Shown here: in pieces, positions 42,398 through 52,067 of the stretch
Layout of the letters: every line of letters begins with the position of its first letter
Numbering within the stretch: the first letter of the stretch is position 1
Assembly: GCF_014637345.1 (NCBI RefSeq)
Contig: NZ_BMEX01000002.1
Coordinates: forward strand, 361,292 to 425,291
From: Kroppenstedtia guangzhouensis
GTDB lineage: Bacteria; Bacillota; Bacilli; Thermoactinomycetales; DSM-45169
Direction: 5' to 3'
Length of the DNA stretch: 64,000 bases
The notes under the pieces: generated by a model
The model's input: the letters and a program-made list of their open reading frames with translations, nothing else
The model's database searches: none
Told to the model about the DNA's origin: nothing
Program-made: the position numbers and the translations under genes

Positions 42398-43462
42398 ATG
42401 AAAGACATCGAAATCGATGCTGCTACCAAAGAACAAGGAATCCGTTGGATCGATGTCCGGTCCCCCGGGGAATTTGAGACCGCCACCATTCCCGGGGCGG
42501 TCAATGTGCCTTTGTTTGATAACGAAGAACGTGCCCGGATCGGGACCGTATATAAACAACAAGGAAAGAAAGAAGCCCTTCGGCTTGGAATGGAGATAGT
42601 CTCTCCAAAAATCCCCCGCCTGGTGGAATCGGTGCAGGAGCAGTCCCGGGGACGAACCCCTCTCTTATTTTGCTGGCGCGGAGGGATGCGCAGCCGGTCT
42701 ATGGCTGTCTTTCTCGATTTGGTGGAGGTGCCTGCCCTTCGCCTGAAGGGCGGATATCGGGCTTACCGGGAATACGTGGTGCAACGCTTGTCCAACTATA
42801 CCCTGAAGCCCCGCTTGATCGTTCTGCACGGGCTCACTGGTGTCGGAAAAACCGCCATCCTCCACCGTTTGCGGGAGTCGGGCCTGCCTGTGCTGGATTT
42901 GGAAGAATTGGCGGGGCACCGCGGCTCCGCCTTCGGTAGCCTGGGTGAAATTCGTCCACGTAATCAACGGATGTTTGACTCCCTTCTCCTCGAAGTGTTG
43001 GAAGCGCATCAGGAAGCGCCTTACCTCTTCATGGAGGCGGAAAGCAAGCGAATCGGCCGGGTTCATATGCCTGATTTTCTGGAAAGGGCAAAGGAAGTAG
43101 GAATCCCCGTTCTGGTGGAAGCTTCTATGGATACCCGGGTGCATCACATTCTGGACAGTTATTTGACTGATAGAGAGGATACGGAATCCTTCCGGCAAAA
43201 CGTTTTGGGAGCTCTAGCCCGTATTGAAAGGCGGTTTTCTCCCGATATCCGCACACAGCTTTACGAGTGGGCGCGGCGGGAGGAGTACTCTCCCATGGTT
43301 CGAACCTTGCTCCGGGAACACTATGACCCCCGCTATCGGCACACCCAGGATCAATACGAGAAAAGCTTTGCCCTTCGCATCTGTTCCGACGATCTCGTCC
43401 GAGCGACTGAGAATCTAAAACTCTTTTATCAGCACCTACAACCGGCACAGACCCACAGTTAA
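42398..43462 (+). CDS. mnmH: tRNA 2-selenouridine/geranyl-2-thiouridine synthase
   Basis: 354 residues (SelU/YbbB). The N-terminal rhodanese domain has the active cysteine in FCWRGGMRSRS (about residue 92-95) and the entry motif DVRSPGEFETATIPGAVNVPL. The C-terminal P-loop domain carries GLTGVGKTAILHRL (about 147-160). The enzyme geranylates and then selenates 2-thiouridine at the wobble position of tRNA-Lys/Glu/Gln. Selenation needs selenophosphate from SelD, not encoded in this window. Single gene. Confidence 0.93.
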   Translation: MKDIEIDAATKEQGIRWIDVRSPGEFETATIPGAVNVPLFDNEERARIGTVYKQQGKKEALRLGMEIVSPKIPRLVESVQEQSRGRTPLLFCWRGGMRSRSMAVFLDLVEVPALRLKGGYRAYREYVVQRLSNYTLKPRLIVLHGLTGVGKTAILHRLRESGLPVLDLEELAGHRGSAFGSLGEIRPRNQRMFDSLLLEVLEAHQEAPYLFMEAESKRIGRVHMPDFLERAKEVGIPVLVEASMDTRVHHILDSYLTDREDTESFRQNVLGALARIERRFSPDIRTQLYEWARREEYSPMVRTLLREHYDPRYRHTQDQYEKSFALRICSDDLVRATENLKLFYQHLQPAQTHS

Positions 43463-43527
43463 GGGCTGGCCGGTTTCCCTTTTGGAAGGGTCTCCGACCG
43501 CCTCCTGTTCCTTTCGGGGATCGTCAC

Positions 43528-46440
43528 TCAAGAAAGAGACTGAAGCACAAAGGGAATTTTCTCCTCCTCCAACAGTCTGCGTTCACGAATTTGACAGGTA
43601 CACAGAATCACCTGGTGCTCTTCAGCCATCTCCCCGAGAATGCGAAGCGCTTCCCGGATCCGCTCCCCGTCAAAATGAACCAGGCTGTCATCGAGAATCA
43701 CCGGAAGCGAGAGACTTCCATGTTCTGAAAAAAACCGAATCAAGGCCAGACGCATGGCAAAATACATCTGATCAACAGTACCACGGCTCAACCTCTCCAT
43801 CGGTTGTCGTTCACCGGTTTCCGGAACAAAGACACTGAGACCGATCCCTTCGGCGGGGTCAATCAAAAGATCCCGGTAGCGACCTCCCGTCACCTTGCTG
43901 ATCCAACGGGAAGCATGGGGGGCCAATCGGGGAGACAGATCTTCCCGGATCTCCCGGGTCGCTTCTTCCAACACTTCCTTCGCGGTCTCCAACACGGTTC
44001 GCTTCCGTTCCAACCGTTCCTTTTCCGCCCGGAACTCCGCCAGCTGTGTCTCTCGTTCTGCCAGGGAAGGAACTCCGGAGAGCAGGGTTTGGAGGCGCTC
44101 CTCCAAGCGAAGGACCTCAGCCTCTTTTTCCCGGTGCTTTCCACTGATCAACTCCAATTCCCGTTTTGACTCCTGAAGATCGTCGGCGAGCTTTGCCACA
44201 CTCTCTTGCCCCTCGTTCCCCTTTTCCTCCAGTCGTTTCCGGACTTTTTCCAACTCCAGATCCCAGGCTTCCGCTTCTTTGCGTTCCGTTTCCTTTTTCA
44301 GAGCAGAACGGGCTGCCTCCAATCGATCATCCAGGCGACGAACATGCTCACTGGCTAACATCCATTCCGTCCACAGATTTGGATCGTCGCTTCCCAGCTT
44401 TTCTTTCCAACGGGCACGCTGTTGACTTCGGTATTCCATTTCCGGAATCAGACGGTGCAACTCCTTCTCCAGAGTGGTCGATTCCAATTTCAAGCTGTTC
44501 AAGTGATCCCGGGCTTTTTGTGCTTCTTCCCCGATCGCGATCCACCCATTCAGCCAGGATTGGAAATCAAAGGCTCCGAGGCGGTCACGGAAAACCGTCG
44601 CTCCTTCCTCCGCTTCCCGGCGAATCTCTTCGAGACGCTCCCGGTTTTCCCGGTCCTGTTGCCGTGCCTCTTCCCGTTCGCGGATCTTCTGGAACTGCTG
44701 ATCCACCAACTGTCCCAACTTCACAGTGGAGTCTGCTCTCCAACGGTTCAGGAGAGCTTCCTGTTCCTGAATCACCATCGCCAGAGAGTGATGGACTTTA
44801 TTGAGCTTTTCTTCTACTTTCGTCAAGCCCTCTCGCAGATGATCGGGATCGGAGAGGGATTCCCCTCCTGATTCCAGCTCCCGGCGCTCCCGACGAACCC
44901 TCTCCCGGTCGCGCTTGAGCTTCTCGTGGCGTTCTTCCCATTCTTGCCGAACTTGGCGATCCACCTGTCGCAGGCGCCAATACCGAACATAGGCAAAGAT
45001 CGAAAAAAGCAGCCCTACAACGGAAAGTCCCGGGATCAAAAAGAGCATCAACAGGAAGAAAGCCAGTCCTGCCCCTGTCAGCCAAAGCCAACGAAAACTG
45101 GACCGGGCGGGTGGCACCTGGGCATCCACCACTTGGGTGAGAAATTTTTCCCGTTCAATCAGATCCAGTCTCATCCGCCAATTGCGACGATGATCCTCCA
45201 AAGCTTCCCGCTCTTTACGCAGCTTCTCTTCCCGTTCTTGGAGTTCAGTCAGCTTTTTGAAGTCCTTCTCCATCTGGATTCCCTTGACCCGGTCATCGAT
45301 AGTTCCCTGGAAGTCCGGGGTCTTAAGATTCTCTTTCAATCGACAACCCTCTTCCAGATCGGAAAGTTGCTTTTGAAGCCATCGTTCATCGATACTGAGG
45401 AGTGAGGAATTCTTCTCCTCCCAGTCCTGAATCTCCTCCGCCAGGGACCGAAGGCGTTCTTCAATCCGGTCTGCCCGGTCTTCCGGTCGGTTATTTCCGT
45501 CGATCAAGCCTCGAATCTCTTCCACCTCTTCATCAGACAACAGATAAGGCGGTTTAACTCCTTCCCGCTCCCTTTCCAGCCGGGTCACTTGATCCGCCAA
45601 TTCCGTCCAGCGCTCCTGAATATACTCCAGATGTTTCTTTTTTTCCAACAAAGCCTCCCGTTCTTTAGCCTGGTTGAGGGCTTCTTGCAAAGTTTTTACT
45701 CGGCGGGAAAGGTGTTCCTTTTTTTCGGACAGCTCCGCTCGCTCCGCTTTCATTCCGGCCAATCGGGCTTGGTCTTCCCTCACGCTTCGATAAGTCGCTC
45801 TCAATGCAGCCACTTCGGCTTCCAGTTCTGCACATTTGGCCAATATCATCCCATAGGGCTTGTTTTTGGCTGCAGTGGTTTTTCCGATCCCTTGAATCTC
45901 CTTTTCCAAGTGTTCCAGGGCGGGGCGGACATTCATTTCCTCTCCCTGATGGATCAGCTGTCGGATTTTGTCTACCACTTGATGATCCCCCGACAGAGGA
46001 ACCGACCGGATCCAAGCCATCTGCTGAAACAAATTCCGGGACAGTCCCGTCAACCCTTCTATAAAATTCCGGTCTTTTCGTCTGTCCATGGAAAAATCAC
46101 TGGAGAGATCCCTGCCGGTCCAAAGATCCACCAGCTGTTCCCGGTCCTCTTCCCATTGCAGAGTACGGATCAAGCGATACTCCCGCCCCCTGACGGAAAA
46201 ATCCACTTCCCCTCCATAATCCTTTCCGTTCCAGGGCTGGTATGCTTCCAGCCAGTCTTCCCGGATCCGCCGGCCCACACCGTCCTTCTTGCCGCCGTAC
46301 ATAAGAGCCGTCAATCCCCGGATCAGAGTCGATTTACCTGATTCATTGGGTGCTTCAATCAGATTGAGGCCATCTTGAAACCGGAATTCTCGGTCCACCC
46401 AGCGACCAAATCCTCGGAAATATACACGTTTTAACTTCAT
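43528..46440 (-). CDS. yhaN: SbcC/Rad50-like ATPase YhaN
   Basis: 970 residues with an SMC/Rad50 plan: N-terminal Walker A in APNESGKSTLIRG (about residue 31-43), long coiled coils rich in E/K/R/L, and a C-terminal half with the signature LSRGTVDQMYFAMRLA and Walker B PVILDDSLVHFD. The middle (about 445-490) holds two adjacent hydrophobic segments (WLWLTGAGLAFFLLMLFL...), a membrane-anchoring hairpin typical of YhaN rather than SbcC. Partner of the nuclease YhaO, whose gene overlaps it by 4 bases. Role: DNA repair/end processing, by family. Confidence 0.88.
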   Translation of the reverse strand: MKLKRVYFRGFGRWVDREFRFQDGLNLIEAPNESGKSTLIRGLTALMYGGKKDGVGRRIREDWLEAYQPWNGKDYGGEVDFSVRGREYRLIRTLQWEEDREQLVDLWTGRDLSSDFSMDRRKDRNFIEGLTGLSRNLFQQMAWIRSVPLSGDHQVVDKIRQLIHQGEEMNVRPALEHLEKEIQGIGKTTAAKNKPYGMILAKCAELEAEVAALRATYRSVREDQARLAGMKAERAELSEKKEHLSRRVKTLQEALNQAKEREALLEKKKHLEYIQERWTELADQVTRLEREREGVKPPYLLSDEEVEEIRGLIDGNNRPEDRADRIEERLRSLAEEIQDWEEKNSSLLSIDERWLQKQLSDLEEGCRLKENLKTPDFQGTIDDRVKGIQMEKDFKKLTELQEREEKLRKEREALEDHRRNWRMRLDLIEREKFLTQVVDAQVPPARSSFRWLWLTGAGLAFFLLMLFLIPGLSVVGLLFSIFAYVRYWRLRQVDRQVRQEWEERHEKLKRDRERVRRERRELESGGESLSDPDHLREGLTKVEEKLNKVHHSLAMVIQEQEALLNRWRADSTVKLGQLVDQQFQKIREREEARQQDRENRERLEEIRREAEEGATVFRDRLGAFDFQSWLNGWIAIGEEAQKARDHLNSLKLESTTLEKELHRLIPEMEYRSQQRARWKEKLGSDDPNLWTEWMLASEHVRRLDDRLEAARSALKKETERKEAEAWDLELEKVRKRLEEKGNEGQESVAKLADDLQESKRELELISGKHREKEAEVLRLEERLQTLLSGVPSLAERETQLAEFRAEKERLERKRTVLETAKEVLEEATREIREDLSPRLAPHASRWISKVTGGRYRDLLIDPAEGIGLSVFVPETGERQPMERLSRGTVDQMYFAMRLALIRFFSEHGSLSLPVILDDSLVHFDGERIREALRILGEMAEEHQVILCTCQIRERRLLEEEKIPFVLQSLS

Positions 46441-47576
46441 GACCGACTCCCCTTCACCATGAGCGCATCCAGTCCTTTATACAGAGATTGACGCAGGAGA
46501 TCGGCTTCCTCGGGATTCGCCCCATCGATCCGCTCTTCCATCTTGCGCACGAACAGACCTGCCAAACCATCCCTTTTCCGAATCTGATCCAAATCATAAT
46601 CAGGGAAAGTTTCATCCTCAACCTCCACATAATGGAACCCCTCTTCCTCCAACCGGCTCAAAATCCACTCTCCCTGCAGAGAGAGATCGGCAGGCCGGCG
46701 CCCGCAAAGATAAATCCGGCGACATGCCTGCCGCTCCTCTCCCGGAGGGATTTTGTCAAGAATATGCCGGATCAACTGATCTTCCGTATCACATCCTTGC
46801 ACATCCACCTGATCCACTTCATAGCGACGGGTTTGCACTGCAATGCGTTCCAGACTGAGCCCGTCCATTCCAAAGCTTCCCACTGTCACCGTCCGCTCTC
46901 CGGTCTCTTTCCAGCGCAGACTTTCCGGGGATCCGGGATAACAGATCCAGGTACCCCGATGATTGTCCAATCGATGAAGGGAGGGCTGATGTATATGGCC
47001 CAGGGCCACATAATCCAACTCCAGGGGGAGAAGGTCTTGATCGCACAAAGGGAAGTAGGGCGAATCTGCACGATAGGGCGAGTAGGTCCCGTGAACCAGC
47101 ATGATCCTTCTCTCTCCCTTCTCCGGGAGAGGGGCGGCGGGAAAACGGCTCTCGGGTTCTTCATAATCCGCAAAGCCTTTCCCAAAAACCCGGAGGGAAA
47201 ACTCATCGTATCCGAGCACTTCCCAATCCGAACCAAAGATGTGGACGTGGGAGGGCCAATCGAGGGTTTTGTAAAAGGAGTCCTCCCGCAATGGATCGTG
47301 GTTCCCTGGAGTGATCAATACACAGGTCTTTGGGATTTGACGAATTTGCTCAATCACCCACTGTGCTGTGGACCGGCTGGCGGTCTCATGTTCCAACAAA
47401 TCACCGGCGATCAGTAAAAAATCGGCATTTCTCTTCTTCACCAATCCAATGATGGTCTCAAAAGTCCGTCTTTGTTCCTGCCGCCGCACCCATCCTTGGC
47501 CTTCTTTTCCCTTCCATCCTTGAAAGGGGAGGTCCAGATGGAGATCAGCGGTATGTACAAATGTGAATGATTTCAT
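46437..47576 (-). CDS. yhaO: SbcD-like DNA exonuclease YhaO
   Basis: 379 residues. Calcineurin-like phosphoesterase motifs are complete: HTADLHLDLPF, IAGDLLEHE, TPGNHDPL, VHGTYSP and GHIHQPS. A C-terminal capping domain follows. With YhaN it should form an Mre11-Rad50-like nuclease. ATG 47576 (MKSFTFVHTAD) follows AAGGTGATTCAG; the 50 extra in-frame residues upstream to 47726 lack family similarity. Confidence 0.88.
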   Translation of the reverse strand: MKSFTFVHTADLHLDLPFQGWKGKEGQGWVRRQEQRRTFETIIGLVKKRNADFLLIAGDLLEHETASRSTAQWVIEQIRQIPKTCVLITPGNHDPLREDSFYKTLDWPSHVHIFGSDWEVLGYDEFSLRVFGKGFADYEEPESRFPAAPLPEKGERRIMLVHGTYSPYRADSPYFPLCDQDLLPLELDYVALGHIHQPSLHRLDNHRGTWICYPGSPESLRWKETGERTVTVGSFGMDGLSLERIAVQTRRYEVDQVDVQGCDTEDQLIRHILDKIPPGEERQACRRIYLCGRRPADLSLQGEWILSRLEEEGFHYVEVEDETFPDYDLDQIRKRDGLAGLFVRKMEERIDGANPEEADLLRQSLYKGLDALMVKGSRS

Positions 47577-47685
47577 CTGAATCACCTTGACCCACTTGCC
47601 CACGGTGAGGCGTAGTATGTTCTGACATCGTTTTTCCCAAACTATCGTGGAATGAAAAAATACGAAATCAAAGGGGAAAGAACAC

Positions 47686-48156
47686 ATGATGCCATTTACA
47701 CGATGGATAATCGCAGCTTGTTTCATCCCTTTTTTCCTTTGGCACCCTCTTCAAATGACTGAGGCCCATTTCCCCCTTCGTCCACCGGCAAAAATCTCCC
47801 AAGTGGAAGGCTACCGTGTCATTCATCAAAAGCAGATCCCTTTCCGGGTGAACCGGGGGATGCAGGAAGAGTTGGAACAAGTGCTGGCCGGAATCCATCA
47901 GATGGCCGGGATGCGGTCCTTCAACCTTCCGGACCAGTATGTATTATTTCGGTTTCCGAACCCTGTCGTTCTCACTTCCTCACCTCCCGGTCATCCAATC
48001 CGGGAGATGATTGTCACTCCCCCGACCCACCACTGGGATCAGCCGAGGTTATTATTGAAAAACCCGCAAAACCAGTGGGTGGAGTACAAAAGCGATCGAA
48101 CGCTTCTGCCGTTGGCAAATCAATTTAAGGTACGGATCAAGCAGCGCAGTCATTGA
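47686..48156 (+). CDS. Exported or membrane-anchored protein of unknown function
   Basis: 156 residues. ATG 47686 (or the next codon) follows AAAGGGGAAAGAACAC. The first 25 residues are a signal-like hydrophobic stretch (WIIAACFIPFFLW) ending near the EAHF junction. The remainder is hydrophilic and proline-rich (VVLTSSPPGHPIREMIVTPP) with no known motif. It is divergent from yhaO. Confidence 0.6.
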   Translation: MMPFTRWIIAACFIPFFLWHPLQMTEAHFPLRPPAKISQVEGYRVIHQKQIPFRVNRGMQEELEQVLAGIHQMAGMRSFNLPDQYVLFRFPNPVVLTSSPPGHPIREMIVTPPTHHWDQPRLLLKNPQNQWVEYKSDRTLLPLANQFKVRIKQRSH

Positions 48157-48162
48157 AAAAAG

Positions 48163-48190
48163 GGCGGCCCCCTACGGGGCCGTCTGTTTG
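48163..48190. terminator. Terminator between two convergent unknown genes
   Basis: GGCGGCCCC and GGGGCCGTC form a stem with a short loop, followed by TGTTTGT on the + strand; the A-run upstream gives U-rich sequence on the - strand. Confidence 0.7.
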
Positions 48191-48209
48191 TCGGGAGACT
48201 GTCACAACA

Positions 48210-48593
48210 TCAATTCCTTGCTTCTTCCGAAATTTGCACCGCTTCCCCAGGTAGGGGAGAGAGTGTTTCCGGCCGAACTGTCCCGCCGACGGAAACGGCA
48301 AACAAAACGGCTTCCCCTTGCCGTAAATATTCCATAAAGATGCGCCACATCTCGTCCCTCCACACTTCTCCCTCACACACGATTTCTGACCCGGTGGCTA
48401 TCGACACTCGAAGATCCCCCTCCGGGGTCGATCTCATCTGCAAAATGAGCCTCTCTTCTCCCGACAACCATTGACTCGCCTCCCAAGCTTCCGCTTCATT
48501 GGCAAAGTCCATGGCCACCAAAGGATGAGGTTGCCTTTCTTCATGTTCATAACCGCCGATAAAAAGACTGGCGGATGGATAACGTGCAGACAC
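48210..48593 (-). CDS. Unknown soluble protein
   Basis: 127 residues from GTG 48593 (VSARYPSASLF), which follows GGGAGG by 7-8 bases; the frame extends to 48632 but its upstream ATG sits on the binding site. The protein is acidic, with ANEAEAWEASQWLSGEER and GSEIVCEGEVWRDEMW; it looks like a compact alpha/beta fold and matches no family I know. Upstream of greA's terminator and convergent with the exported protein gene. Confidence 0.55.
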   Translation of the reverse strand: MSARYPSASLFIGGYEHEERQPHPLVAMDFANEAEAWEASQWLSGEERLILQMRSTPEGDLRVSIATGSEIVCEGEVWRDEMWRIFMEYLRQGEAVLFAVSVGGTVRPETLSPLPGEAVQISEEARN

Positions 48594-48684
48594 GAACATC
48601 CCTCCCGATCCATTCCCTTTCCAGAATACCACAATTTCCGCAACCTGTGGTTTTCCCTGTCACATTCTCTCGTCGATGGACAGA

Positions 48685-48715
48685 GAAAGCTGCCACATCG
48701 GAAATGGCAGCTTTC
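48685..48715 (-). terminator. Terminator of greA
   Basis: GAAAGCTGCCA...TGGCAGCTTTC is an 11-bp perfect stem directly after the greA stop, followed on the - strand by TCTGTCC rather than a long U-run. Confidence 0.65.
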
Positions 48716-48718
48716 AGC

Positions 48719-49195
48719 TCAATGGATGGATATGATTTTGAATTCCAAGGTTCCCGAAGGAGCGGGAACCTTCACGGTCTCACCTTCCCGTTTACCGATC
48801 AGTTCAGCACCGATCGGGGATTCATTGGAGATTTTGCCGGAGATGGGATCAGACTCGGCGCTTCCCACGATGGTATACGTCTCTTCATCACCATCAGGCA
48901 GCTCCTGAATGGTCACCTTGGCACCGACACTGACAAAATGTTTGTTTTGCGTATCCTGGTCAATAATTTTGGCGTTGCGGACCATATTTTCAAGGGTCAT
49001 AATCCGGGATTCCACAAAGGCTTGTTCCTCTTTAGCCGCATCGTATTCCGCATTTTCACTCAGGTCTCCCTGAGCGATGGCCTCCTTCAACCGGTTGGCC
49101 ACATCTTGACGGCGCTTCGTCCTGTAAAGCTCCAGTTCATCTTTTACCTTTGCCAGACCCTCTTCGGTCAGAAGGACTTCTTTTTTCTGTGCCAT
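48719..49195 (-). CDS. greA: Transcription elongation factor GreA
   Basis: 158 residues. The N-terminal coiled coil contains the catalytic acidic tip GDLSENAEYDAAKEEQ (about residue 42-58), and the C-terminal FKBP-like domain carries ESPIGAELIGKREGETV. It rescues backtracked RNA polymerase by stimulating transcript cleavage. ATG 49195 follows AAGGAGGAAT. Confidence 0.97.
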   Translation of the reverse strand: MAQKKEVLLTEEGLAKVKDELELYRTKRRQDVANRLKEAIAQGDLSENAEYDAAKEEQAFVESRIMTLENMVRNAKIIDQDTQNKHFVSVGAKVTIQELPDGDEETYTIVGSAESDPISGKISNESPIGAELIGKREGETVKVPAPSGTLEFKIISIH

Positions 49196-49730
49196 ACCGA
49201 TTCCTCCTTGGAAGACAAACGGTTTTTATGACTTCACCGTTTTTTGTAAGCCCTTTCACTCCAATACTTGCGTAAAAGAGGCAAATTTCATCTGAATAGG
49301 ATTGTATGCCGCTCGATGTTTGGTCAGCACAGCATATGTGTAACAGCGGCCGATCTCCACATCCGGAGAGGACTGAGAGATATATTATCACAAATCCTTC
49401 CACCTTAAAAGGGACTCCCGAAGCAGCTCTCTTCGAGGGACATTTATATGTAAGCCAGTCAGAGCAAATGTGTCGATTAGACATATTTTAGATATTCGTG
49501 TATGACCAAGCGGCAGTTGCACCTTCGGAGCGCTGTTCTCACCCCAGCTCGCTTCGCTCCCGGTCTCGCTGCGACAGTACACGACTCTCTGGTCAATCAA
49601 CAGCCCTGTAAACCGGTATCTCCCCACACTTCAGTTTGTTTTGGCCGATGAAGATGGGATCTGCCTTTCTCCCGATGAATTTTTCGATGCAAAAACCTTT
49701 CATTACAGAGCGGGTTTCTCCATAACGGGA
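49196..49730. other. Intergenic region with a family 2 repeat
   Basis: 535 bases without a convincing gene: the greA leader and promoter region (49196-49300), then the repeat at 49472-49608, then about 120 bases before the dehydrogenase stop codon. Short ORFs here have no ribosome binding site and overlap the repeat. Confidence 0.5.
49472..49608. repeat. MITE-like element, family 2, copy F
   Basis: Left end GTCGATTAGACATATTTTAGAT, inner CGTGTATGACCAAGCG, centre GCTCGCTTCGCTCC and TCTCGC, right end GGTCAATCAACAGCCCTG. The right end read backwards (CAGGGCTGTTGATTGACC...GTCGTGTACTG) mirrors the left (GTCGATTAGACA...TTCGTGTATGA). Same block order as copy E. Confidence 0.65.
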
Positions 49731-50705
49731 TTATAGGGAATTGACGCGTTTGGACACCCCGATGCCACATAATTCCGCAACTACATTTTGGGCTGCCGTC
49801 ACAGCCATCCGGCCCCGGGTTTCCCGGGTGGCACTTCCCAGATGAGGAGCCAGCACCACTGAATTCAAATGGGCCAGTCCGGAAGCGAGCCGGGGTTCAT
49901 CTTCATATACATCCAAGCCGGCACCGGCAATTTCCCCCTGTTGCAGGGCTTTCACCAACGCGGGTTCATCCACCAATGCTCCCCGGGAGGTATTGATGAG
50001 ATAGGCACTCTCTTTCATCAGAGAAAACTCCTCCCGGCCGATCAGATGATGGGTGTTGTCATTGTAGGGGGCGTGGAGGGAAACAAAGTCTGATTGTCGC
50101 AGCAGATCCCGAAATGGAAGATAACTTACACCCAGTTTTTTTTCTTCCTCCAGCGGGAGACGGGTTCTGGAATGGTAAAACACCTTCATGTCAAAGCCTC
50201 GGGCTCGTTTGGCCACAGCCCGTCCAATCCGGCCCATCCCGATAATGCCGAGGGTGGATCCCGATACATCCTTTCCCAGATGAAACAGAGGAGCCCACTC
50301 TTTCCACCTCCCCGCCCGGGTGAGCCGATCCCCCTCGGTTACTCGGCGGGCCACATCCAGCAGCAAAGTGAAGGCAAGATCTGCCGTCGCATCGGTCAAC
50401 ACTTCCGGCGTGTGGGTCACGGCAATCCCCCGACGGGTCGCTTCCTCCACATCGATATTGTCAAAACCGACAGCAAAGTTGCTGACCACTTTCAGACTCG
50501 GTGCGGTCTCCATCAATACCCTATCCACCTGATCCGTCAACATGGACAACAAAGCATCTTTTTCTTTTACTAAACCGAGGAGTTCTTCCCGACTCAACAT
50601 CCGATCCCGGGCACCCACTGTCACTTCGCAATGTTTGTTCAACAAATCGAGACCTTCCGCTGGAATCTCCCGGGTCACAAGGACCTTGGGCTTTTTATTT
50701 TTCAA
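49731..50705 (-). CDS. D-2-hydroxyacid dehydrogenase (glyoxylate/hydroxypyruvate reductase-like)
   Basis: 324 residues, NAD(P)-dependent D-isomer-specific family. The Rossmann motif is LGIIGMGRIGRAVAKRARGF (about residue 150-168). Catalytic residues are Arg in NTSRGALVDE, Glu in DVYEDEP and His in LAPHLGSAT. It most resembles glycerate dehydrogenase/glyoxylate reductase (GyaR). TTG 50705 is preferred, 8 bases after AGGGAGAG; GTG 50714 overlaps that site and the frame goes up to 50861. Downstream of the MFS gene on the same strand. Confidence 0.85.
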   Translation of the reverse strand: MKNKKPKVLVTREIPAEGLDLLNKHCEVTVGARDRMLSREELLGLVKEKDALLSMLTDQVDRVLMETAPSLKVVSNFAVGFDNIDVEEATRRGIAVTHTPEVLTDATADLAFTLLLDVARRVTEGDRLTRAGRWKEWAPLFHLGKDVSGSTLGIIGMGRIGRAVAKRARGFDMKVFYHSRTRLPLEEEKKLGVSYLPFRDLLRQSDFVSLHAPYNDNTHHLIGREEFSLMKESAYLINTSRGALVDEPALVKALQQGEIAGAGLDVYEDEPRLASGLAHLNSVVLAPHLGSATRETRGRMAVTAAQNVVAELCGIGVSKRVNSL

Positions 50706-50776
50706 TTCGTTCACTCTCCCTGACCACAGAGTCAAAATAACCGGACTTGTTTTCACCCGCGAGAAAAATTTTTTCT

Positions 50777-51994
50777 TCAGAATTCCTGTTCCAACAATGG
50801 AACCTGGCGAATGGCCAGCCAGGCAAACAACTGGACAAAGCCCACGGGCAAAACCAACCATCGTAATTCAGACGGCTCGGAAATCCCCTGCACCCACCAT
50901 AGAAAAGCGGTGACGCTCAAAATCCGGCCCACATTGAGAGCCAATTCCCTGGCCACCACATATTCGACACGGAGGCGTGCAGTTTCCTGGTTTTCTCCGA
51001 TGACATCAAACACTGCTGATGTCAAGGGGACCATGTAAACCGGATAAAAAAGGGCCACTCCCATCCCCAACACCACCAACGTCCAGGTATTTACATCCCA
51101 GATGAGGGGAAGGACTGCAATCCCCAGCATGACCGCTCCGATCAAGATACTTTCATCCCTCCAGTTGACCCTCATAAACCGGCCCACGACAAAATACGCG
51201 ATCAAGGCCACCACGGAGGAAGCAGTCAGATACCCGCCCAAAGACAATTCATTCCCTGTGGCCACATAGATCAAGAGACTGATCAGAAAAGCGAACAGTC
51301 CTTCCCGGGTTCCCTGGGCAATCATCGCCAGATTCACCCAATACCAGTGGTTTCCCCGATCCAAAGCCAACCGCAGAATTTCCTTCAGCCGGTAGACTCC
51401 GTTGGCACTTCTCCGTTTGAGCATAAAACTGACAGCAACCGCAGCCAGAAAAACCGCCAAGGACAAAGCGAATATCAACCGGTAACCGGTAAAATGATCA
51501 ATCCGGGTGATGATCCAGCCGGAGATCACCGGTGCCAGAATCCCCGCCCCCGATGTGATCAGTCCGTTGAATCCATTATAGATATCCCGGTTGTGCCGTT
51601 CAGTGATCTCAAAATAGAGAACATTGTAGGACAGCCAGAAAAACCCGGAACCCACTCCCAGAAACAACCCAAGCAGAAAGACCAGCTCCACCGAACGGCC
51701 TCCCAACAGAAGCACAGCCAAATAAAAAAGGGCCTGCAACGCCACCCCGATTCGGATCGCAATCACCCGGTCCACTTGTTTGGCCAGACGACCGGCCAAC
51801 ACAAATGTAACAGCCATCGCCAGATAGTTGGCCAGGTTGTAATAACCGATGACCGCGAAATCCTCCTTCAGTTTCCACAGATAAACATTGACAAAAGTAT
51901 TGGACAGCGCGGTGGATACAGCATATAATCCGCTGATAACCAAAAGAAGCCATGCCGGGCGGTCCAAGCGATCGATATCCCCCAATAAGCGCAT
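50777..51994 (-). CDS. MFS transporter of unknown substrate
   Basis: 405 residues with about 12 hydrophobic segments. The cytoplasmic loop GRLAKQVDRVIAIRIG matches the MFS TM2-TM3 signature only loosely, and FFWLSYNVLYFEITERHNRD is a notable segment after TM4. Similar to uncharacterised Bacillus MFS proteins of the YqgE/YttB kind, from memory. ATG 51994 after GAGGTCTT. It lies ahead of the dehydrogenase, but with a 70-base gap. Confidence 0.8.
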   Translation of the reverse strand: MRLLGDIDRLDRPAWLLLVISGLYAVSTALSNTFVNVYLWKLKEDFAVIGYYNLANYLAMAVTFVLAGRLAKQVDRVIAIRIGVALQALFYLAVLLLGGRSVELVFLLGLFLGVGSGFFWLSYNVLYFEITERHNRDIYNGFNGLITSGAGILAPVISGWIITRIDHFTGYRLIFALSLAVFLAAVAVSFMLKRRSANGVYRLKEILRLALDRGNHWYWVNLAMIAQGTREGLFAFLISLLIYVATGNELSLGGYLTASSVVALIAYFVVGRFMRVNWRDESILIGAVMLGIAVLPLIWDVNTWTLVVLGMGVALFYPVYMVPLTSAVFDVIGENQETARLRVEYVVARELALNVGRILSVTAFLWWVQGISEPSELRWLVLPVGFVQLFAWLAIRQVPLLEQEF

Positions 51995-52067
51995 AAGACC
52001 TCACCAAGCATAGCTTAACCAAACCCACTCTTAATTTTACTCCGGCAACCGAGGTAAAAAATGTCCC

